Part shown: in pieces, positions 36,001 to 44,144 of the stretch | Numbering within the stretch: position 1 is the stretch's first letter | Layout: each line of letters starts with the position of its first letter | NCBI GenBank assembly: GCA_036346255.1 | Contig: CM070622.1 | Span: forward strand, 31,894,751-31,958,750 | Source of the DNA: Ampelocalamus luodianensis | Taxonomy: Eukaryota; Streptophyta; Magnoliopsida; Poales; Poaceae | Length of the DNA: 64,000 bases | Direction: 5' to 3' | The notes under the pieces: generated by a model | The model's database searches: none | Told to the model about the DNA's origin: nothing | Seen by the model: only the letters and a program-made list of their open reading frames with translations | Program-made: the position numbers and the translations under genes

Positions 36001-38834
36001 ACTATCAGTTAAGGCATCCGATCAAGCAATCCCAAAAATATACTTAATCCGACATCCAAAGAGCAACAATACACATATATAAAAGATATATCAGTAAACA
36101 TCAACACATACGTCAACCATCAAGTAATAAATTACAAAAATCTTTATGCGACCTATCTCCAAAAATTACTAGTCCAATGTGAGAAGAAACCTCTAATTAA
36201 TTTATCCTCCAAAGATCACCACTAGCGTCCATGCGACTTCACAACAATATCGTCCGATCAAATAATCAACTCATATATTTAATATAGCATCTACCGATCA
36301 ATAATGCACGCATTTCACCACAATAATCTAATTATCTGCATTCACCAAAATATCAATACATGATCATGCCAATGCCTAAATAAGACTTAACTGGAGAGTC
36401 GCACCGGTCTAAGCCATGAAACAATTTTTATAATTAAACATGCATGAAAAGATGCCATGCTCATGACTAATATGCAACATGCACAAGTAAATATCGTAAA
36501 CACGATTTGACACTAAAGATTTTTACCGCGGCACTAGGCATGCGAAATATCGCCGGACATCGTCTCATATCCGCGTCCGACGTAGTCATCGCCGAGCTCG
36601 TCATGCGTCCACGTTCGCCGTAGCCGTTGCCGAGCTCGTCCACGCCCGCGTCGGCGTCGACGCCGTCGCTCTCGGCCACGCCCACGGAGCTGCCTTGCCG
36701 ACGTCACACTTAAGCGCGATCGTCATATCGCCTTGCCTCGCCTCGCTTGGGCCGCCACGCCACTACATGCATGGCCGCCGCATGCATACGCCACACCCTC
36801 GGCCGGCTCCTCCACCTCGGCGTCTTCGCGCCGCTGGTCGCGCCGCCAAGCTTCGCGTCCTCAGCTCAGCCTCCTCCGCCTCGGTGTCGGGTCGCTGTGC
36901 GCCATGCCTCACGAAGCCGCTGGGCAGCACCTCGTCCTCGTGTCCATGGCACCTCGACTCTGTTCCCTCGGAAGTAGCTGTCACCTCCGTGCCCAAGCTT
37001 CAGCCGTCGAGCCGCCGTGCGCTGGGCCGTCGGCCACCTTGCCACACGCCCCCGTGCCTTGGCGCCTCACTGCCTTGCCGCTGCAGCTGGCTGCATGCTG
37101 GGGCTGAGCCTCACTGCTGTGCTTGCCCAGGCCGCCCCAATCACAGCAAGAACACACAAAAAGAAGTCGTTTTCCAATCTCCTATGCACTACTGTGACCC
37201 TCCAATCACCAGCCACAAAACATGCAGACTTAAAGCAACAGCAATCAAAGCGGCTTCTCATGTACACAATACTTCACGTGTAATCTTCTGGACTCAAGAA
37301 TACTGCTCTCTTTCATTTGCTCCGAACTGCAACTGGCTGCTGCCCTTTGACTTGTGCTGCTGCTCCCAGTCGGCGTGCCACCGCCAGCCGTGCCTCTCGG
37401 CACCGGCTCGGCCCTTGGCCCGTGCCGCTCTGCCCAGTTGGCATGCACCCGAGCTGGCTCTGGGCTGCCGCATGCTTGTGTTGGCCAGCACCTCCATCCT
37501 TCCCTTTCCTCTTCTCCAAAATGCGCAAACCTTCATGCATGTAGAGGATGTTTGTACGGATGGAAAGCTTATGCGATGGGGAACACGGTGGTATGACATG
37601 CAAAGCATGATTTCTGGTTCTTGGATGGGATTTAGAGGAGAGAAGGGAAGAACTTTGCTTTTGTGTTCATGGAGAGAAGAATGGGCTATGTTGTTCGGTT
37701 TGGGGGCAAGGAAGCTGTCAGGGAGAAGAAATGAATTGGCAGCTTTGGTTCGGTGGGAGGATGGTTCGGTGTGGTGTACTGCCTAGGAGAATAAAGAAAT
37801 GGTAGTGGGAGGTGATGTACTAGCTGCATGGCACTAGGTGCCAGTGACTTGTTTTCTTTTTGATATGATTTACTAGTAGGAGCTGCACACATGCATAGAT
37901 CATGTGCTAGTCGGGTAGAGTACATGCTGATTTCTTTTGTTCAGTTAGGGCCAAGTTAATGTAAGTGGGTTGGGGGGGTTCGGCTGGGCACAACATCAGA
38001 TGCATTCTGCGTGCTGGCCAGATCAACGGCAGCGACCAAGTCATGTCCAACGAACGACTCATATATGGACGGTTGGCAGATTGCTGATCATAGTGCATAA
38101 GCGCACCCTGATAGGAAAAAAAGATTGAATAAGCAACAGGCTGCAGCTAAAGCTTTCACACAAACTTGACACCCATGCATGCACGGTAAGACTACGAAAT
38201 AAATAACAGAAGGCTTTCTTAAAAAGAGAGAGCATCAGTAACTAAATCAGAAAGTGAGTCTAAACAGTTTTTATTGTTCGATGCGAGGCAATCTGATAAT
38301 AAACAGTAAATACACTACTAGTTATATCTACAGAAGCAATGAATCTTTGAAGCCTCCCGAAACGATTTGTCGCAAATAATTGCTCCAACTACGCCAAAAA
38401 TATGTGCTTTACTACGGTGGTTATTGTTGAAATGGTATAAAAAAAAAAGGAAGGGAACTTGTCATTTCGGGGAAATTTGATTCACTCTTCAATGCATTAA
38501 TCAGGGTTTTCTCTATCGTTTGAAATTTGAAATTTTTAGCTGCCTCTAAAAATAAAATGAAACGAAATAACAACTAGCATCATATTGAATTAATGCTTCG
38601 TTTACACTATATACATCAAATCCTGAAGAGCTAGAAAAGAATTTGACCAGTTTTAAGTCAACTAGATAGAAGGAGCCTGTGAATAAGATGTTTTCTTTTT
38701 TTAAAAAAAAATATAAAGAAATTTAAAAGCAACATTTTAATTAAACACCGGAAAATTTTTCAAACATTGCCAAATATTTATTAGATCGCCAAATTAAATA
38801 TTAGCATCCCGATTCTAAAAATCAGGATGTTACA
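33043..38834 (-). repeat. Outer element, 5' LTR (uninterrupted, 5.8 kb)
   Basis: In sense it starts TGTAACATCCTGA and ends TCCACA. It contains the empty target site of the inner element at 35636-35640 and blocks 1 (33968-34030) and 2 (33626-33655). A 363-residue antisense frame at 36695-37786 is not preserved in the other LTR and is a GC-rich chance frame. An LTR of this length is unusual among plant gypsy elements. Confidence 0.9.
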
Positions 38835-39422
38835 TGCACAGACACATATACTGTGAATCATAATCAACTTAAAATTCTTGCTGCCACTTGCTGAAATCTT
38901 AATGCTTATCATGATAATTAAGCTCATCACTTATTACAAAGAATACTTGCAAGATTTTCAAAAGCTCTCTTTGCTAAATCAATGTCCTCAGCAGAATCTC
39001 CTTGCACAAATGGATTTTCAGCCAACGATTTTCTCAAAGAGGCATCTGCTAATGCACAAGTGCAACTTGAGAAGGAACGAAAGGATATATAGCAATCTTT
39101 ATCCAACATAGTGGATGTCCAAGTACCAAAACTAGAATTCCTAGATAGTACTACTTTTAAAAAAATTGGTATTTATATTGACTTATTGTCTATGTCGCCT
39201 TTTGTTACGAAATCTTCTCAGATGAAGGAAATCCAGGATTAAATATGTCGTTTTGAACAGAAAGAGCTAGTGATGGAGGAAGAGCGGTGGCAACTCCATT
39301 ATTTAAGGGAATTGCTTTTCACTGATCAACTAGCGGTTGTCCAGCATCAAGGCAGGCCCCCAACTGTAGCCACAGAGAGCAAGGACAACGAGAAACCAAA
39401 ACCGGTCATCAGCATAAGTTGA

Positions 39423-40637
39423 TGGAAATCGAGCTTCGTCATAGGCTCATAGCATGGGTTTGATGTGAGAATTGAAACTTAGGTCCACATCTCAACCAGG
39501 GCATCCATACGATGCAATCCTGTGATGGACGCTAACTTCTTTCTTTATTTTGCTGGCTCTAGAGTAGTATATTCAATTTGTGTGACTACATCAATTGTTG
39601 TATGAATGGTGTTTCATTAGTTTCTTTACAGTCTAGATAATGAAAATGCATCAATTGTTGTATGAATGGTGTTTCATTAGTTTCTTTACAGTCTAGATAA
39701 TGAAAATGGTGTTCTTGTTCGAGTTTGAATGCCGAGCTATGTGTATTATTTCGAACTTTGCATCAGAAGCCTTCAGATGTCAGCATCAAAGATATGCATC
39801 ACAAGTCTTTATATGCTACTTTAGTGCATGCAAATTACAACAGAAGCAGCTACGTAAAACAATTTGATAGTCCACACGTACTGTACCGTGATATACATGC
39901 TTCTAAATGGTTGATTCGATACCGGAAAAAAAATCCTGTCAAATTTAGCTGTAACAGCAAAAGTGAAAAAACCCATAAAGGTATAGTTGAATATCCCCGG
40001 ACGGTATTAGCTCTGGGAAGGTGTTAGCTTAAACGCAGCCCGGAATACATTGGAATTTTTCCCGTAAGTGCCATCTTATTATCCTAATCTTAGTTCTATT
40101 GTAGCTTCACCGCTAGTTTGCTCCTATGATAATTTACCTTGGGGTTTTGATGAAACACTGTTGTATTTCTAGCTAGCTTCGACCTCGGAACGGGGTTTCA
40201 CGGCACACACAAAGTTTGGTGGGCGGACGGCCGAGATTTACTTGACAAGCTAGATATGATGATGAATCTTCCATAAGACTGTCGCATCAGCTTTATTTCT
40301 AAATTTTCGTTAATGTTTCTATTTAATGCATGATGTCTACTTTATCAGTTGGTTTGTAATTATTTTACATGATAGTATGACATTTATTTATGTATTGAAG
40401 TATATTATAGGAAAATATTGATTTGTCAGTTCATTTACAAAATTGTCGTATGGAGTGCTTGTTCTATCAGGCTGCACCAATGTGATGTTTGTAGATATAT
40501 GCATCACCATATTTTTGTTGGTTGATTTGTTTTATGTGTTAAAGACAAATATTATTTGTGCAAGGTTTAAGGTTTACTAGTGAGGAAAAAAAATCATGAG
40601 TCCTCCCTGCCATTTGATTTCGGCAGCAAAACGAACA
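39423..40637 (+). other. Sequence between SWI3 pseudogene and MITE, no gene seen
   Basis: It begins as probable 3' untranslated sequence of the SWI3 fragment and holds the 60-bp tandem duplication listed separately. A 100-residue open frame at 39725-40027 has no recognisable domain. The rest is AT-rich. Confidence 0.5.
39589..39708 (+). repeat. Perfect 60-bp tandem duplication
   Basis: Bases 39589-39648 are repeated without change at 39649-39708; each unit begins CATCAATTGTTG and ends GATAATGAAAATG. It lies downstream of the SWI3 pseudogene. Perfect identity means it is recent or an assembly duplication. Confidence 0.97.
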
Positions 40638-40647
40638 TGTGGTTGTG

Positions 40648-40997
40648 GGAATTTTTTTAAAAATAATCTAGTTTTATTCAAAATTACAGTAATACTATTA
40701 TCTTTTTTTTACAGGAATAATCATCTGTCGCTCAATCGTTGAACTACTTGGTCCAAGTAGCTCAACAGTTGAGCGACTTGGACACTTATCGCTCAACAGT
40801 TGGTCTTAGCGTACAACTCACTCAGCTAATAGGGCATGCATTGTGCTCGTTGGGCGATAAGTGTTCAAATCGCTCAACCGTTGAGTGACTTAGGCTAGTC
40901 GCCAACAGTTGAGCGATAGATGATTATTCTCAAAAAAGAAAAATATGGTATTACTACTGTAATTTCAAATAAAAACTAAATTATTTTTAAAAAATTC
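40648..40997. mobile_element. Mutator-type foldback MITE, 350 bp, 10-bp TSD
   Basis: The left end GGAATTTTTTTAAAAATAAT is inverted at the right end (ATTATTTTTAAAAAATTC). The match extends inward over more than 100 bases through the ATTACAGTA words to GAATAATCATCT. The flanks TGTGGTTGTG (40638-40647) and TGTGGCTGTG (40998-41007) form a 10-bp target duplication with one mismatch, the length expected for Mutator-like elements. The centre (40727-40925) is packed with copies of TCGCTCAAC and its complement, often as full palindromes. It has no coding capacity. It sits about 275 bases before the mTERF start codon, so it may lie in that gene's promoter or leader. Confidence 0.82.
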
Positions 40998-41272
40998 TGT
41001 GGCTGTGCAACTCCCTCCCTCGCCGTGCGCTCCGCCCCCACCGTCTCTCGGCTTCTCCTGCGAAAAATCCCGGAGATCACACCTGGCCCAATCACTCCTC
41101 CCGTTCCGCCCCTATCCACCTCCCCGCTCTCCCGCCTTATCCTCCTCCCCGCCACCAACCGCCAAAACCATCTCTCTTGTGCCCACCAGGCCACCACACT
41201 GCTCCGAGCCTCCGACTTTACAGCTTCCTAGAAACCAACACAAGGGGGGACACCAAGAACTCGAGCTCGCCC

Positions 41273-42158
41273 ATGGAAGAGCTCCTGCTGCGCCACGGCC
41301 ACCTACCGAGGCCGACGGCGCCGCGACGACTCCACGTCGTCGCCGTCGCGCTGCGCACCAGGCCGACCAGCCTCGCCGTCCCCGGGTTCCCGCCCGCCAC
41401 GGCGCCGGCGCCGGTCCCGGAGCCCGTGTTGCCGTCGCCGCACGTTGCCGCGGACGCCGCGGCGGTCCTGCTCGCGGCGGGCGTGCCCCAGCGGACCTCC
41501 GGCGCGCAGCGGGATGTGCCCGGAGCTACTGTCCACGCCCGTGGAGACCATCACAGCAGCACTGCAATTCCTCTCGAAGGAGGTGGGGTGCCCGCGGAGG
41601 ACCTCCCGCGGGTGCTGCGTTGGCGCCCGTGCCTGCTCGTGTCCCCGATCGCAGCCCGGCTTCGGCCAACGCTCTACTTCCTCCGAGCGCTCGGCGTCCC
41701 CGACCTCCCCCGCCGCGCCGACCTGCTCTCCTTCTCTGTAGAGGACAAGATGCTCCCGCGGATCGAGTTCCTCGAATCACTGGGCCTCCTCCCGCGCCAC
41801 GCGCTCCATGGCGCGCCGCTTCCCCGCGCTCTTCTACTACGGCATCGACGGCAACATGCGGCCCAAGGCGGAGTACCTCCTGGGCGCCATGGACCGGGAC
41901 GCCGACGAGCTCTTCGACTTCCCGGAGTACTTCTCCTACGCGCTCGCCACGCGCATCGCGCCGCGCCACGAGGCCTGCGCCGCGTGCGGCGTCAGGATGC
42001 CGCTGCCCGCCATGCTCCGCCCCGGGGAGCCCAAGTTCATGGCCAGCCTCGCGGGCTGCGTCGGGTCCACGCCGCCACGGCGGCGGTCGCCGCTTTGGCA
42101 CGCCTACTGGGTGGACGACGCCGGCGCCGGCGCGGCGGAAGAGAAGGCAACGGTGTGA
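41273..42158 (+). CDS. mTERF family protein, probably plastid-targeted (frame broken as read)
   Basis: The ATG at 41273 opens MEELLLRHGHLPRP, an Arg-rich, Ser/Thr-poor leader that could be an organelle transit peptide. Family-like helical repeats follow: AADAAAVLLAAGVP, then MCPELLSTPVETITAALQF, LRPTLYFLRALGVPDLP, MLPRIEFLESLGLLP and MARRFPALFYYGIDG. The C-terminus FPEYFSYALATRI...MPLPAMLRPGEPKFMASLAGC is typical of plant mTERFs. These proteins bind nucleic acid in plastids or mitochondria and affect organelle transcription or splicing. The conserved segments fall in changing frames (breaks near 41490, 41515, 41590 and 41795), each explicable by missing C or G in GC runs. It is intronless and very GC-rich. 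It is either a pseudogene or a real gene with sequence errors; I favour the latter. Confidence 0.75.
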
Positions 42159-42870
42159 CGCGACGCGAGCGCGGCATTATACTGGCATGTGTATTAGTAG
42201 TACGTAGTGGGCGTTCTTGGCTGTGTAAGCTGTGCATAATTACATGTGATCTGCAAGTAAACAACACCATCTGGTTGGTTTCTTGTGTTAATCAATCATC
42301 AAGGGAAGGTCTTATAGTTCATACTTTTAGCTCATATCACACTCATTGATCATCATTGCATTCTAAAGACAAACTTAGCTAGGAAAACTACTTACAGAAC
42401 ATGGCAGGTTCATATAATTCGAAAAGGGAAAAAAGAGGTTTGATTTCAATCATTTCATAAGGCCAAAGATAGAACCACGTGGTACATTCATATGCCAAAT
42501 GAACAACTTAGCCACAACTTCAGAACAACATGCATAGATATGAAATGATGCTTTCATTGGGTTTCCAACTTTCCATTAATCACCCAATGTTAATAGTTTC
42601 AGTTGATTCGACACTGCCTGTGAAACAAGATTAAAACGAGAACCAACTGTGCATTTCTTCTTCTAGCACAACAAAAATGATGTGGAGTATCACTGATCTT
42701 GGCAAGTCCCTTGCGGAACCACAAGCTCATTTGCTCAGGGTCAATTTAGAATAGCCGAATCAGATCAGCGTGCTTGGTGACACCATTGGTAATCAGGTGA
42801 TGAGACAGTTGGTGTTGTGCAGAGGAAAGCGAGGAAATTAGAAGAGCCAATCCATGGACAGGTACACGGT
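42159..42870 (+). other. mTERF 3' flank and intergenic sequence
   Basis: The first 200 bases are probable 3' untranslated sequence. No gene or repeat is recognised in the rest. Confidence 0.5.
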
Positions 42871-42874
42871 GTTC

Positions 42875-43760
42875 ATGGTTTGCAATCGGAGCGGATACGA
42901 ACGGATATCGTTTATCCCGTATCTATTTTCATTTGTTTCTCGGAATCGGAGTCGGATACAGATAATGTTGGATACAAATACGAATGCAGATAGTCTTAAT
43001 CATGAATACAGAGTGAATACATATCGAACCAAATACAGATTGTCTCGATCATGAATATTTATTTGGATATGGCACGAAAACATAAACTATATGTGTCACA
43101 CAAATAAAGATCAATCAACAATACTAAATGTACAAAATGCAACTATATTAGTAGTTTAACAGGCAAATTTAAATACATTACATGATGACACGGGCTAGTT
43201 AAGCAGGTAGTAACTACTAACTAGCAAGTAGCAAGTCACAACTCTCACACCTTCAATGCCCAAAGTAGTGCGCCGCAAACACCACGCCCAACACAGCGTT
43301 GCAGAACCGCAGCCTAGCGACGATCGCCCACCCGGCGTCCTTGGGGACCAGTGACGTGGCGGCGACGACGCAGATCACGTTGGCCGCAGCGAGGACCGAG
43401 GAGGGAGGCCACGAGGCACCGCGTAGAGCGTGGGGAAGGCGAGTGAGGGGTGGGGAGGCGGAGATGAGGAGGGAGGTGAGGGAGGAGGGAGGCTACTGAG
43501 TGTTGACTATTGTTGGTTGATATGGGGTGAGTGGAATTTTATATTGTAATGCTACCAGATAGCTTGAACTAATTTTTCGGATAACCCCAAACCCGACGGA
43601 TACCTACTTCTGAAATCTATTTATGTATGTGGCAAAAACTATCCGGTTATGAATCCAAAATCCCAAAAAAAAACTTCGGATATTCGGTTTTATGCTCCGA
43701 ATAAGATCCAAATTTATTGGGATGGACGGTCGGGTACTATCCGCTCCAGTTGCACCCGTA
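42875..43760. mobile_element. Small hAT-like element carrying a gene fragment
   Basis: TGCAATCGGAGCGGATA at 42881-42897 is inverted at 43738-43754 (as TGCAACTGGAGCGGATA on minus). Just outside lie GGTT and GGG, reminiscent of hAT ends of the YAGGGGTGCAA type. Possible 8-bp target repeats TGTTCATG and AGTTCTTG match only 6 of 8. Near both ends are GGATA-rich subterminal words (GGAGTCGGATAC, AACTATCCGG). The inside holds a host-like gene fragment (see 43253-43390). Confidence 0.5.
43253..43440 (-). pseudogene. C-terminal fragment of an unidentified membrane protein
   Basis: On minus, the frame ending at the stop 43255-43253 reads AANVICVVAATSLVPKDAGW, then AIVARLRFCNAVLGVVF and AAHYFGH. Two hydrophobic stretches separated by a charged turn suggest transmembrane segments. 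GC is much higher than the surrounding element, and the frame is lost about 45 codons upstream, with ASLL/VL continuing in another frame. I do not recognise the family. It looks like a host gene fragment captured by the small transposon. Confidence 0.45.
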
Positions 43761-43879
43761 GTTCTTGGATGGGAGAATTACTATTGATTCCACTTGGCAG
43801 GCATATATATTGCCAAGCTAATTTCAGAAGAAGGCTTGTTTGGTTCGTATACTAAGGTTGTCATTTTATATTTTTTGCC

Positions 43880-44130
43880 AAACTCACCTAAAGTTAGGGG
43901 TATGTTTGGTTGATAGCCAAACTTTACCACACTATAAGTTAGGCAAGTTTGAACAAGTTAGACGTCTATTTGCTTCGTAGCTACACTTGTGATAATATTT
44001 CTTTTGTCACTTGGGTCCCACATGCCAATGACTAAAAAAAAGTATGAAAATATTCCCTTTGCTAGGCAATATGTGGCTTCAATATTGATGACCTAACCTT
44101 AGGCGAGTTTGGTGAAAAATTATGGCAAAC
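43880..44130 (+). repeat. MITE-like repeat (TTTGGTTGATAGCC...CTTCGTAGCTA)
   Basis: It contains CTATTTGCTTCGTAGCTACACTTGTGATA and nearby TTTTGTCACTTGG, of which matching words recur reversed at 46600-46710 (CGTTTGGTTCGTAGCTATAA on minus). Words CCAAACT, TTAGGCAAGTTTG and GGTGAAAAATTATGG occur in both orientations. It is a short non-coding transposon-like repeat; superfamily not determined. Confidence 0.45.
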
Positions 44131-44144
44131 TTTGGGAACCTTAG

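Larger units (their letters stand above)
12758..38834 (-). mobile_element. Outer Ty3/gypsy element with 5.7-5.8 kb LTRs, TSD TGCAC (non-autonomous, LARD-like)
   Basis: The ends are TGTGGGGACC (12758) and GGATGTTACA (38834), flanked by TGCAC at 12753-12757 and 38835-38839. The two LTRs run 12758-15360 plus 26907-29996 (interrupted by the inner element) and 33043-38834. The internal region is only about 3 kb (29997-33042). A tRNA-iMet-type PBS lies next to the right LTR and a polypurine tract next to the left LTR, so transcription runs on minus. No protease, reverse transcriptase or integrase is seen, which fits a large retrotransposon derivative mobilised by another element. LTR differences are mostly small indels. 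Size without the nested element is about 14.5 kb. Confidence 0.9.
11396..39422 (+). pseudogene. SWI3-type SWI/SNF subunit pseudogene, 3' half, split by a 26-kb insertion
   Basis: Four exon-like blocks are visible. 11396-11784 follows an acceptor CTTCTAG and ends at GTATGT. It encodes a ZZ-like segment (ADISLCARCYVRANYRPG), a SANT domain (SDKETLHLLEVVLHY, then a frame break, then IARFIRLPFGEQFMG) and, in another frame, TPLADASNPIMA. About 12337-12467 encodes a GSDVAA-like and VNDSGIDSSINN stretch. After the gypsy insertion, about 38930-39122 encodes a coiled coil (ASANAQVQLEKERKDI, stop, QSLSNIVDVQ). Then 39222-39422 encodes MKEIQD, stop, ICRFEQKELVMEEE and LRELLFTDQLAVVQHQ. SWI3 proteins are the BAF155/170-like scaffold of SWI/SNF remodelling complexes in the nucleus. 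The SWIRM-encoding part is absent, and several stops and frame breaks are present, so it is a truncated pseudogene or captured fragment. Confidence 0.8.

Noticed and set aside
36695..37786. A 363-residue plus-strand open frame
   Set aside because: It lies antisense in the outer element's LTR, is GC-rich with low-complexity Pro/Arg/Ser composition, and is not preserved in the matching LTR copy (27800-29000).
40999..42207. A 402-residue plus frame overlapping the mTERF gene
   Set aside because: It is mostly a shifted frame of the GC-rich mTERF sequence; only a few segments match the family because of frame breaks.
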